This document shows positions 1-6,790 of a stretch of 7,041 nt of DNA, in pieces. The notes below the pieces were generated by a model, which was given only the letters and a program-made list of their open reading frames with translations, did not search any database and was not told where the DNA came from. This DNA comes from Bacteroidota bacterium (lineage in GTDB: Bacteria; Bacteroidota; Bacteroidia; Flavobacteriales; Flavobacteriaceae): contig SMXJ01000168.1 of the NCBI GenBank assembly GCA_004356305.1, forward strand, positions 1-7,041, in the 5' to 3' direction. Position numbers and translations under genes: made by a program. Numbering within the stretch: the stretch's first letter is position 1; every line of letters starts with the position of its first letter.

Positions 1-1980
1 AAAGTTGATGATGGACCACATGGCATCATTTTGGCCAATATGGATACTTTGGTAAGTCCTAAAACAGACTTTTACAACTACGTAAATGGTAACTGGATGA
101 AGAACACGGAAATTCCAGACGATCAAGTGCGTTGGGGTGGTTTTGGCGTGCTTCGGAAAAAAACCGATAGGGATGTTTTAGGCATTTTAGCCAAGGCGAA
201 AGAAAGCAACAATTATGCCGATGATACCGACCAGGCCAAGGCGTTAATGATCTTCGAATCTGAATTGGATACCCTCGCCAGAGATGCTGCAGGAATTGAG
301 CCTATTAAACCTATTTTGGAGAAGATCGCGGCTATCAAGACCCTCAAAGAATTTCAAACGCTAATGACCGCGAATGCTGCAGAGGTTTCACAACCTTTTA
401 TAGGTGTTGCTGCATTTTCAAACCCCAGTAACAGTGCTGTAAACGCTTGTTACATTACACCCGGTCAACTAGGGTTGCCCGAACGTGATTATTATTTAAA
501 GACAGATGAAAAGTCCGTAGAAATAAGACAGCAATATGTGGATCATATCACAAGGATGCTTCAATTCTTAGGCGATTCGGAAGAAGTCGCAAGAAAGCAA
601 GCCGAAGTTATTCTTGCCCTTGAAACTAAATTGGCTGAACCTCGATTTGACAAAATACAGAGTCGCGATTTTAGAAATTATAATAACCCTAGATCTATGG
701 ATCAAGTTCAGGAAATGGTTCCGAGTATCTCCTGGAGGCAAGCATTTAAGGACTTGGGAATCGATATAGTGGTAGATACTGTTTTAGTGATGCAGCCTGC
801 CTATATGGAAGTGGTTCAAAATACCTTTGCGGAAGGCGATATTGACGCCTGGAAAACGGTTATGCGCTGGGCAACACTTAACGATGCTGCCGATATGCTG
901 ACCACCGAAATTGAAAAAGCAAACTGGGATTTTTATAGAAAAACGTTAAATGGCGCAAAAAAACAAAAGCCGGCCGATGAACGTGCGCTTGCCACAGTAA
1001 ATAATGCCGTCGGTGAAGCCTTGGGAAAATTATATGTAGACGAAATGTTCCCTCCTGAAGCCAAAACAAAAGCCGAAAAAATGATCGAGAATGTTATCGC
1101 GGCATATAAAGATCGTATTCTGGTGTTGGATTGGATGAGCGATAGTACAAAAACCAAAGCGATTGAAAAGCTCGATAAATTCACCGTGAAAATTGGTTAC
1201 CCCAATAAATGGAAAGACTACTCCGCCATGGAGGTTAAACCAAACAATAGCTACTACGAAAATATGGTGGCAGTTAACGATTGGCAATTGAAAGACAACC
1301 TCAGTAGAATTAACGAGCCTGTGGATCGTGAAGAGTGGGGAATGTCACCGCAAACAGTAAATGCTTACTTCAATCCCTTCAATAACGAGATCGTATTTCC
1401 GGCTGCTATTTTACAGCCTCCCTTCTACGATTATAAAGCTGATGATGCCGTGAATTATGGCGGAATTGGAGCCGTGATAGGCCACGAAATATCCCATGCC
1501 TTTGACGATAGTGGAGCTCGCTTCGACAGTGACGGAAACCTTGTGAACTGGTGGACCGACAGCGATCTTGAAAGTTTTACCGAAAAAGGAAATGCCCTCG
1601 CTGAACAATACAGCAAAATAGAAGTTTTAGATAGTGTTTTTATCAATGGAAAATTCACTTTGGGTGAAAACATCGGTGATCTTGGTGGTGTTTTAGGAGC
1701 GTATGACGGCTTACAACGTTTTTATAAGGAGAACGGCAGACCTGAGGATATCGACGGGCTAACCGCCGAACAACGTTTCTTTATGAGTTGGGCAACTGTA
1801 TGGAGAACAAAGCAGCGCGAGAAATATCTTCGGAATCAGATAAAAACAGACCCACACTCTCCGGGAAGATATCGGGCTACACAGCCTTTATTGAACATAG
1901 ACGCTTTTTACGAAGCCTTCGACATTAAAGAGGGTGACGCTATGTACCTGAAACCGGAAGATCGAGTTAGAATTTGGTAA
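1..1980 (+). CDS. M13-family (neprilysin/PepO-like) zinc metallopeptidase, 5' end outside window
   Basis: Zinc endopeptidase of the M13 family, which cleaves peptides outside the cytoplasm; in this phylum usually an exported lipoprotein. Seen: the N-terminal M13 domain starts at about codon 17 (SPKTDFYNYVNGNW) and the catalytic domain fills the C-terminal third. The substrate-binding NAYF motif is at 1360-1371. The zinc motif HEISH is at 1483-1497. The third zinc ligand and the partner Asp lie in GENIGDLGG (Glu 1666-1668, Asp 1678-1680). A late His (1855-1857) is followed by PGRYR, as in the neprilysin transition-state His/Arg region. The protein ends in RVRIW, without the Cys of the eukaryotic CxxW ending. 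The reading frame is open to base 1; the first in-frame start-like codon is TTG at 31, inside a conserved stretch (ILANMDTLVSP). The true start and an expected signal peptide therefore lie upstream; family members are usually about 670-690 residues and 659 are visible. All catalytic residues are present. Confidence 0.95.
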   Translation, partial: KVDDGPHGIILANMDTLVSPKTDFYNYVNGNWMKNTEIPDDQVRWGGFGVLRKKTDRDVLGILAKAKESNNYADDTDQAKALMIFESELDTLARDAAGIEPIKPILEKIAAIKTLKEFQTLMTANAAEVSQPFIGVAAFSNPSNSAVNACYITPGQLGLPERDYYLKTDEKSVEIRQQYVDHITRMLQFLGDSEEVARKQAEVILALETKLAEPRFDKIQSRDFRNYNNPRSMDQVQEMVPSISWRQAFKDLGIDIVVDTVLVMQPAYMEVVQNTFAEGDIDAWKTVMRWATLNDAADMLTTEIEKANWDFYRKTLNGAKKQKPADERALATVNNAVGEALGKLYVDEMFPPEAKTKAEKMIENVIAAYKDRILVLDWMSDSTKTKAIEKLDKFTVKIGYPNKWKDYSAMEVKPNNSYYENMVAVNDWQLKDNLSRINEPVDREEWGMSPQTVNAYFNPFNNEIVFPAAILQPPFYDYKADDAVNYGGIGAVIGHEISHAFDDSGARFDSDGNLVNWWTDSDLESFTEKGNALAEQYSKIEVLDSVFINGKFTLGENIGDLGGVLGAYDGLQRFYKENGRPEDIDGLTAEQRFFMSWATVWRTKQREKYLRNQIKTDPHSPGRYRATQPLLNIDAFYEAFDIKEGDAMYLKPEDRVRIW

Positions 1981-1983
1981 TCG

Positions 1984-2026
1984 AATAAACATAAAAAGAA
2001 CCTTAATAGTTCCTTTTATGTTTATT
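1984..2026. terminator. Long hairpin between convergent genes, likely bidirectional terminator
   Basis: An inverted repeat with arms 1984-2001 and 2009-2026 forms 17 of 18 base pairs (one A-C mismatch at 1997/2013) around a 7-base loop. It starts 3 bases after the peptidase stop codon and lies 17 bases from the stop codon of the opposing gene. The outer arms are A/T tracts, so each strand reads a GAAC/GTTC core followed by a T-rich arm. This suits an intrinsic terminator serving both genes, although there is no separate long U-run after the stem. Confidence 0.7.
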
Positions 2027-2043
2027 AAAATAGAATTATTTAC

Positions 2044-3153
2044 CTATTGTTTAATGAATTTTTTAACTGTCCTACTTAGTTGAGTTTCTAAAACTAGAAA
2101 ATAAATCCCCACAGGTAAAAATGAAACATCTATACTATTACCGGTGATATCACCTTTATTTAATGACTGAAGAAATTTTCCGTCAATAGAAGTTATACTA
2201 ATACTTTCTATGTCTAACAAGGAGGTAAAATGAAGGCTTTGAGAAGCAGGATTAGGATAAATACTTACTATAAACCTTTGGTTATCTACAACTGAAAGCA
2301 CAGGATAATTAAAAAAGTTAAAGGTAAAACCCGGCATTAAATCAAAACTAAAGCCTGCTTCTCCTGTAGATGGGTTCTCCCAAACGTTATAATATAGCAG
2401 GTCCATACTACTAAATTGATAAAAATAATTATCCTCAAAACCGTTATGGTGGCTGCAGGTGATCCCGGTTTCTTCAAAATTCATAGGTAATAACAAATAT
2501 GGATCCAAAAAACCACTAGTATAAATAAAGTCTCCACTAAACTCATTGCAAAAACCTATCCCAGTGAATGAGAGATCTTCGGCGATCGTTAAGGTAGGAT
2601 TCATTGGGGGAACATAATCTGCTATATAAGTGGTCTTTCCGAAATCGGCATCCATAGAATGCAAGTACCACGTTCTAAATAGGGCTGGATTCGGCTCTTC
2701 CAAAGGTTGATTACTGTAAGTTGCATTGTTCCCAAACATGTCGGTGAGGCGCAACATTTTCTTTCCGTTGGAAAATTCGTAATAGAAATAGGTGAACGAT
2801 TTTAAAGTGAGAAATTGGTCGGTTAAGAGTTCATAAAAGTAGAGATTTTCATAATCGCAATTAAGTATAAGGCAATCAAATAATGTCACATTGATGTTAG
2901 TAAACTCCAATATCTCATTCACCGTATCAAAGGTTAAACTTCCATCAAATGTATTTACAATACCGTTTGTTTCAGCAGTATACTGGCCACTAACTTCATT
3001 AATATCCAAAATAAGGGTCTCGTCGTTGGGGACATAATTATTGACCCCATTTATCCGTAAATATCTTAAATACCATGTTTCATTTACGATTTCAGACACT
3101 TGCGAAAAAAGTGTAGTGGTAGAAAAGAATACAAGTACTATTATTATTCTCAC
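2044..3153 (-). CDS. T9SS type A sorting-domain protein with two META-like repeats
   Basis: Secreted or surface protein of unknown role, exported by Sec and then probably by the type IX secretion system. Residues 1-18 are a signal peptide (MRIII, hydrophobic core, end at FSQ). Two related modules follow, at about residues 24-143 and 158-283. Each opens with TWYL and continues with a predicted beta-rich stretch. The second shows the HslJ/META pattern (TLTI, a GFCNEFSGDF core, then GITC and an aromatic-rich end); the first is more diverged. The last ~82 residues are a Por-type C-terminal domain (IYPNPAS, then LPVGIYFLVLE, ending KKFIKQ). No ATG is available at the 5' end. GTG at 3153 puts Arg directly after Met, as in normal signal peptides; TTG at 3159 would add two residues. 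It lies 31 bp downstream of the MATE gene on the same strand. Its function is not recognisable: META domains are found in heat-shock and outer-membrane proteins and imply no enzyme activity. Confidence 0.85.
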   Translation of the reverse strand: MRIIIVLVFFSTTTLFSQVSEIVNETWYLRYLRINGVNNYVPNDETLILDINEVSGQYTAETNGIVNTFDGSLTFDTVNEILEFTNINVTLFDCLILNCDYENLYFYELLTDQFLTLKSFTYFYYEFSNGKKMLRLTDMFGNNATYSNQPLEEPNPALFRTWYLHSMDADFGKTTYIADYVPPMNPTLTIAEDLSFTGIGFCNEFSGDFIYTSGFLDPYLLLPMNFEETGITCSHHNGFEDNYFYQFSSMDLLYYNVWENPSTGEAGFSFDLMPGFTFNFFNYPVLSVVDNQRFIVSIYPNPASQSLHFTSLLDIESISITSIDGKFLQSLNKGDITGNSIDVSFLPVGIYFLVLETQLSRTVKKFIKQ

Positions 3154-3158
3154 AACCA

Positions 3159-3183
3159 ATTGTTTATTATAAAGATAAACAAT
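3159..3183. repeat. Inverted repeat between MATE gene and T9SS-protein gene
   Basis: Arms ATTGTTTAT (3159-3167) and ATAAACAAT (3175-3183) are perfectly complementary over 9 bases with a 7-base loop. It fills nearly all of the space between the MATE stop codon and the next start. The stem is almost all A/T and is not followed by a U-run on the - strand. It may therefore be a weak terminator, an mRNA stability element, or a fold affecting translation of the downstream gene. Its 3159 end overlaps the alternative TTG start codon. Confidence 0.5.
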
Positions 3184-3184
3184 A

Positions 3185-4564
3185 TTATTGATTGACCAGA
3201 GTTCGCTTTACTGCCCGATGAAGGAAATAACCAGTTACTATGGTTGACAGCACATCGGCTATAGGAAAGGAGATCCAAACACCCAAAACACCCATATAAC
3301 GAGGAAGGATCAATACCAGAGGGATCAAGAAAAACCCTTGCTTGGTCAAACTCAAGAGTAAGGCCGGAACCGCCCTCCCAATGGCTTGAAAATAAGAGGC
3401 TCCAATCAACTGAATTACGATAATTGGGGTAGCAGCGAATACCCAGCGAAGTGCAACTGGAGTTCTCCGTAATATTTCTTCATTATCGGCCAAAGTCGCA
3501 GCATCCAAACTATCCGAATTACTCAGGAAAACAGAAACGATTTCAGTAGGAAAGATCATAATAACGGCAAATATCAACAGTGCTAAGGCTCCGGAATATT
3601 TGATAGAAGTATTAATAGATTCCCTTACCCTGGAGAGTTTACGAGCACCATAATTATACCCGGCAATAGGTAAGAATCCTTGATTTACACCAATGACCGG
3701 AAAAAGAGCGAACATCAACATTCGGCTTATAATTCCGTAGGAAGCAACATCGAGCGCGTCACCTTGCCTTATAAGTACATTGTTAAGTAAAATAGTAAGT
3801 ACGGCTATGGTCCCTTGTCGCGCCAGGGTGACAAAACTTAAGGCACTGATTTCCTTGACGATATTTAGCTCTAAAATGAAAGACTGAAATTTGAGTCGTA
3901 GTTCACTTTTCACCACAAAAAACCATAAGATAAATGCAAAGCAAATAAAATAACTTATAAAAGTCGCCCAAGCAGCGCCGGCCATTCCCATCCCCAGCAC
4001 TTTTATGAAAATATAATCCATAATTATGTTGCCTAATGCCGGCAGTAACATGGCATACATGGCAAATTTTGGTTTCCCCTCGGCTCGAATAACGTTGTTA
4101 CCCATCATGCACATGGAAAGCATCACAATGCCGTAAAGAACGATACGATAGTAGGTTAATGCGAGATCCTTAAACGAATCATCTGCACCGAAAAACTCGA
4201 TGAGATGGTTCTGAAAAACAAGCCCTAAAGTGGCCAGGATCCCCGCGGTAAAAAAAGTAAGTGTCGTCTGATTTCCAAATACTCTAAGCGCCTTTTCATT
4301 ATCCCCGGCACCTAAGGCCCGGGAAAGAACCGAGCTTCCTCCTATTCCAACAGCCAAACCAATAGCACCTATGAAAAAGGTCACCGGAATCACAACCGTT
4401 ATGGCCGAAATCGCCAAAGGTCCTATCCATCGCCCCACAAATATGGTATCGACGATCATATTGAGCGACATGACCAAAATACCAATAGAAGCAGGCACCG
4501 CTTGTTTAATCAATAGGCTGCTTATGGACTCTGTCCCCAGTGCATCTGATCGTAATTTTGCCAT
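3185..4564 (-). CDS. MATE-family multidrug/metabolite efflux transporter (MepA-like)
   Basis: Inner-membrane antiporter of the MATE family, which exports organic compounds using a Na+ or H+ gradient. The 459 residues match the usual length and show about 12 hydrophobic helices in two halves. Family signatures seen: helix 1 with Asp39 (MIVDTIFVGRW), GGSSVLSRALGAGD at 75-88, NNVIRAEGKPK at 156-166, and the second-half motif QGFLPIAGYNYGA at 295-307. The GGSS/SRxLGAGD pattern points to the MepA-like branch rather than classical NorM. The ATG at 4562-4564 directly follows the hemH stop codon (TAAATG), so it is very likely co-transcribed and translationally coupled with ferrochelatase. The substrate cannot be read from sequence; a porphyrin or a toxic heme-pathway intermediate is suggested only by context. 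Confidence 0.93.
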   Translation of the reverse strand: MAKLRSDALGTESISSLLIKQAVPASIGILVMSLNMIVDTIFVGRWIGPLAISAITVVIPVTFFIGAIGLAVGIGGSSVLSRALGAGDNEKALRVFGNQTTLTFFTAGILATLGLVFQNHLIEFFGADDSFKDLALTYYRIVLYGIVMLSMCMMGNNVIRAEGKPKFAMYAMLLPALGNIIMDYIFIKVLGMGMAGAAWATFISYFICFAFILWFFVVKSELRLKFQSFILELNIVKEISALSFVTLARQGTIAVLTILLNNVLIRQGDALDVASYGIISRMLMFALFPVIGVNQGFLPIAGYNYGARKLSRVRESINTSIKYSGALALLIFAVIMIFPTEIVSVFLSNSDSLDAATLADNEEILRRTPVALRWVFAATPIIVIQLIGASYFQAIGRAVPALLLSLTKQGFFLIPLVLILPRYMGVLGVWISFPIADVLSTIVTGYFLHRAVKRTLVNQ

Positions 4565-5605
4565 TTACGCAATTGCTGTTTTTACATCCACGATGCGCCA
4601 TTGTTCGATCCAATCGGTCAGCAATTGTGCAAAATCTTCACCATCGTTTAAGCAAGGAATAGTAGTGAATTCTTCTCCACCTACTTCGTGATAAATTTCG
4701 GCTCCTTCCATCGCAATTTCTTCGAGGGTCTCAAGACAATCACTTACAAACGCCGGAGTTACGATGGCCATTTTTTTGATTCCTCTTTTACCCAATCGTT
4801 CTATCGTTCGGTCTGTATAAGGTTGCAACCACGTGTCAAAAGTCAAACGTGATTGAAAGGATGTGCCGAAGGTCCCTTCTTTTAGGTTCAACTTCATCGC
4901 AACGAGTCGGGTGGTTTCATAACATTGATGACGGTAGCAAAATTCATGTGCTTCATTCGTAGTCGTACAACAATTCTCATCAATTTTACAGTGTAACTCA
5001 GTGATATCACTCTTTCGAATATGTCGCTCAGGCACTCCGTGATAACTGAATAACAAATACTCATGATCCAAATGATGCAAATGGTCTTTTATACTTTTGG
5101 AGAGAACTTCTATATACTCGGGTTTGTTATAAAATGGAGGAAAGGATGTTATTTTTAACCATGGGTAAAATTGATCACGAAGCTCATTTATTTTTACGTT
5201 GATCGTTTCGGTAGTGGCCATCGCGTATTGTGGATACAAAGCCATGATAAGCACTTCCTCCACGCCTTGATCCACTAATTCCTGCAATCCTTTTTGTAAG
5301 GTCATGCTTCCATAACGCATTGCAAGAGCCACGGGTATATTTACTTTTTTACTTATTTTATCCCTAAGTCTTTCTGAAAGAACAATTAAAGGTGACCCTT
5401 CATCCCACCAAATTTTGGAATAAGCTTCAGCCGATCTCTTTGGACGGGTATTCAAGATAATTCCCCGAACCAACAAAATACGCGCCCAGCGCGGAATGTC
5501 GATCACACGGGGATCCATTAGAAATTCATCGAGGTATTTTTTCACGTCTTTGGGCTGGGCGCTGTCCGGCGAACCAAGATTAACGAGGAGAACTCCTTTT
5601 TGCAT
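4565..5605 (-). CDS. hemH: Ferrochelatase
   Basis: Last enzyme of the protoporphyrin-dependent heme pathway; inserts Fe2+ into protoporphyrin IX to give protoheme. The 346 residues match bacterial HemH. The N-terminus KGVLLVNLGSPDS is the family signature. The catalytic His is His189 in FSYHGVPERH. SFQSRLTFDTWLQPYTD (249-265) and PAFVSDCLETLEEI (284-297) are conserved C-terminal motifs, with Glu292 as the likely acidic partner. An insert at about 204-228 holds five Cys (206, 212, 213, 223, 228), possibly ligands of an internal [2Fe-2S] cluster as reported in some bacterial ferrochelatases. The ATG at 5603-5605 was chosen because family homology starts there and a -7 promoter element lies just upstream. 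The longer frame, beginning with a TTG at 5647, would start before that promoter and add an unrelated 14-residue tail. It is followed with no gap by the MATE gene. Confidence 0.97.
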   Translation of the reverse strand: MQKGVLLVNLGSPDSAQPKDVKKYLDEFLMDPRVIDIPRWARILLVRGIILNTRPKRSAEAYSKIWWDEGSPLIVLSERLRDKISKKVNIPVALAMRYGSMTLQKGLQELVDQGVEEVLIMALYPQYAMATTETINVKINELRDQFYPWLKITSFPPFYNKPEYIEVLSKSIKDHLHHLDHEYLLFSYHGVPERHIRKSDITELHCKIDENCCTTTNEAHEFCYRHQCYETTRLVAMKLNLKEGTFGTSFQSRLTFDTWLQPYTDRTIERLGKRGIKKMAIVTPAFVSDCLETLEEIAMEGAEIYHEVGGEEFTTIPCLNDGEDFAQLLTDWIEQWRIVDVKTAIA

Positions 5606-5624
5606 ATTTGATAATTCAGAACTA

Positions 5625-5632
5625 CAAAAATA
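5625..5632 (-). promoter_or_regulatory. Putative -7 promoter element of hemH
   Basis: On the - strand the bases read TATTTTTG, a perfect match to the Bacteroidota -7 consensus TAnnTTTG. It ends 19 bases before the hemH ATG, which leaves a short leader. A TTG lies upstream, but only 12 bases away rather than the usual 19-21, so the -33 element is not convincing. Confidence 0.5.
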
Positions 5633-5654
5633 GTAAGTGAGAGCCAAAAGGTTC

Positions 5655-5681
5655 TTAAAAAAGTACCAAAATTGTTTTTGG
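5655..5681 (-). terminator. Putative intrinsic terminator after the AraC-family regulator gene
   Basis: On the - strand CCAAAA (5681-5676) pairs with TTTTGG (5671-5666) around the 4-base loop ACAA. A run of six T follows within a few bases (5662-5657). The stem is short, with only two G-C pairs, so termination may be partial. It lies 41 bases after the regulator stop codon and upstream of the hemH -7 element, consistent with separate or only partly linked transcription. A second TTTTGG copy at 5650-5645 could compete for the same CCAAAA arm. Confidence 0.45.
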
Positions 5682-5692
5682 ATTCCACCAAC

Positions 5693-5707
5693 AGACCTTC
5701 CAGGTCT
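5693..5707. repeat. Short GC-containing hairpin in the regulator-hemH gap
   Basis: AGACCT and AGGTCT form a perfect 6-bp stem with a 3-base loop, 14 bases after the regulator stop codon. Only on the + strand is it followed by a T-rich stretch (TTATCTTTATCTTAT), and no + strand gene ends here. On the - strand it is more likely a 3'-end mRNA structure than a terminator. Confidence 0.4.
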
Positions 5708-5721
5708 TATCTTTATCTTAT

Positions 5722-6633
5722 CTAATTTGAAAGCCCCATGACAAACTTCTTTGGCGTGGTTCCAAATTTCTTCTTAAAAGATGCGATAAAATGACTGGCC
5801 GTACTATAACCTAATCTCAACCCAACTTCATTCACGTTGTGTGATCCTGTTGCCAATAACTGTCTGGCTACCTCCATTTTATAATCGAATAAAAAACTGA
5901 AAACCGAGTCACCATAAATTTGCTTAAAACCTTCCTTTAGACGTTTGAGTGGCAGGTTAATTTCCTTCGAAAGTTCGAGAAGCGTTGGTGGTTCTGCCAT
6001 TTGGGAAATAATTATTTCCTTGGCTCGCTTAATCTTAACCACATTCTCCTCGTCAACTAAAAATGGGCATTGTTCGACATTGGCATCTGCAGGGCGGTTG
6101 AAATACAAACTCAACAATTCGTAAATCTTACCTTTAAAATACAAGGCCTTTACGGTAGGATGTAGATTGTAATTCATCAATTGATTGAGGACAATCGCCA
6201 TGGACGGTGAAATATGGGTATCCTTATAGTACTTTTTATCCTTGTTTTCTTCGCTTAAAAAACTAATATAGTTAGCCTCTTTCGAAAACAAGGTGTGAAA
6301 TTTCTCTATAGGAAGTAAAACTGATAGTACCCAGGAATAAGGATTCACAGAAACCTCAATAGGTAAATCCCGTTGCGGATTATACAATAACAATGAGGTA
6401 TCTTCCTGAATAGGCAACCGATAATTTCCATTATTAAAGCTGAATGATCCGGTACCCTTTACACAAAAGTGAAATTGGATAAAATTAGAGTTTACTTCAC
6501 GTCTAAATCTTTGAATCTCATCGGTTTCATTATTAAATTTCAATAAAAAAAAGTCATCTTCAATAGAAATTTCTTCATATATACCTTTAGCGATAGTTTT
6601 ATCTAAAATCATAGGTAATATTTCTTTATTCAT
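5722..6633 (-). CDS. AraC-family transcriptional regulator beside heme genes
   Basis: Cytoplasmic DNA-binding regulator of 303 residues. The C-terminal ~100 residues form an AraC double helix-turn-helix. The first helix-turn-helix is about 217-241 (TLLELSKEINLPLKRLKEGF). The second is about 266-297 and includes LGYSTASHFIASFKKKFG and TTPKKF, the family hallmark. Residues 1 to ~180 are a poorly conserved sensor half that looks cupin-like (FHFCVKGTGSFSF at 54-66). In the linker, Cys189-Pro190-Phe-Leu resembles the Cys-Pro heme regulatory motif. The overall layout recalls PchR-type regulators of iron or siderophore genes. It lies between hemH (same strand, 116 bp) and hemA (divergent, 168 bp), which suggests control of heme synthesis and probably of itself. 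The ATG at 6633 was chosen as the first in-frame start after a good promoter element; ATG at residue 8 is an alternative. Family assignment is firm; the ligand is inferred. Confidence 0.93.
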   Translation of the reverse strand: MNKEILPMILDKTIAKGIYEEISIEDDFFLLKFNNETDEIQRFRREVNSNFIQFHFCVKGTGSFSFNNGNYRLPIQEDTSLLLYNPQRDLPIEVSVNPYSWVLSVLLPIEKFHTLFSKEANYISFLSEENKDKKYYKDTHISPSMAIVLNQLMNYNLHPTVKALYFKGKIYELLSLYFNRPADANVEQCPFLVDEENVVKIKRAKEIIISQMAEPPTLLELSKEINLPLKRLKEGFKQIYGDSVFSFLFDYKMEVARQLLATGSHNVNEVGLRLGYSTASHFIASFKKKFGTTPKKFVMGLSN

Positions 6634-6679
6634 TTAGAATTCTTCCAAGTCAACCATAGGATAAAACTCCCTTAAAAGC

Positions 6680-6687
6680 CAAAATTA
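6680..6687 (-). promoter_or_regulatory. Putative -7 promoter element of the AraC-family regulator gene
   Basis: On the - strand the bases read TAATTTTG, a perfect TAnnTTTG match, 46 bases before the regulator start codon. No clear TTG is found 19-21 bases upstream; that position is occupied by the imperfect palindrome at 6698-6711, which could be an operator. Confidence 0.5.
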
Positions 6688-6697
6688 GAGGATTTAT

Positions 6698-6711
6698 ATG
6701 ATATATGTCAT
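6698..6711. promoter_or_regulatory. Imperfect palindrome, candidate operator at the regulator promoter
   Basis: ATGATATATGTCAT reads the same on both strands at 12 of 14 bases. It covers the expected -33 region of the regulator promoter, a position where a bound protein would block or replace RNA polymerase contacts. Its right part, ATATGTCAT (6703-6711), recurs with one change at 6795-6803 at the hemA start. AraC proteins often bind asymmetric sites, so assignment to this regulator is tentative. Confidence 0.3.
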
Positions 6712-6746
6712 TTTTTACTAATAATTAACAGTCGACGATACTATTG

Positions 6747-6754
6747 AAACGTTT
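6747..6754. promoter_or_regulatory. Short perfect palindrome upstream of hemA
   Basis: AAACGTTT is a perfect 8-base palindrome about 45 bases upstream of the expected hemA transcription start, where activators often bind. It is followed by a second CGTT (6757-6760) 10 bases after the first CGTT start-to-start is not exact, so no firm repeat is claimed. Eight bases in AT-rich DNA can occur by chance. Confidence 0.2.
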
Positions 6755-6782
6755 AGCGTTACTTTTTAAAATTAAATGCAAT

Positions 6783-6790
6783 TATATTTG
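6783..6790 (+). promoter_or_regulatory. Putative -7 promoter element of hemA
   Basis: TATATTTG is a perfect TAnnTTTG match ending 11 bases before the hemA ATG. About 20 bases further upstream is only a weak -33 candidate (GTTAC, 6758-6762), as expected for a promoter that needs an activator. With a typical start a few bases downstream, the hemA leader would be only a few nucleotides long or absent. Confidence 0.55.

Noticed and set aside
878..1287. Three overlapping - strand open frames (878-1069, 933-1184, 1030-1287) inside the M13 gene
   Set aside because: They lie antisense to a strongly conserved catalytic gene, their translations resemble no family, and no promoter or plausible start context was seen.
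1411..1673. Two - strand open frames across the zinc-motif region of the M13 gene
   Set aside because: They mirror conserved codons of the HEISH region and overlap each other in different frames; this is expected shadowing.
4371..4691. + strand frame of 106 codons spanning the MATE-hemH junction
   Set aside because: It is antisense to two confidently identified genes, with a low-complexity Met/Ile/Thr-rich translation and no family resemblance.
5606..5647. 14-residue N-terminal extension of ferrochelatase starting at TTG 5647
   Set aside because: Family homology starts at the ATG at 5605, and the hemH -7 element (5625-5632) lies inside the extension, so the longer start would not be transcribed from that promoter.
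5693..5707. Terminator for a + strand transcript, given the T-rich stretch after this hairpin on the + strand
   Set aside because: No + strand gene runs into this position; the genes on both sides are on the - strand.
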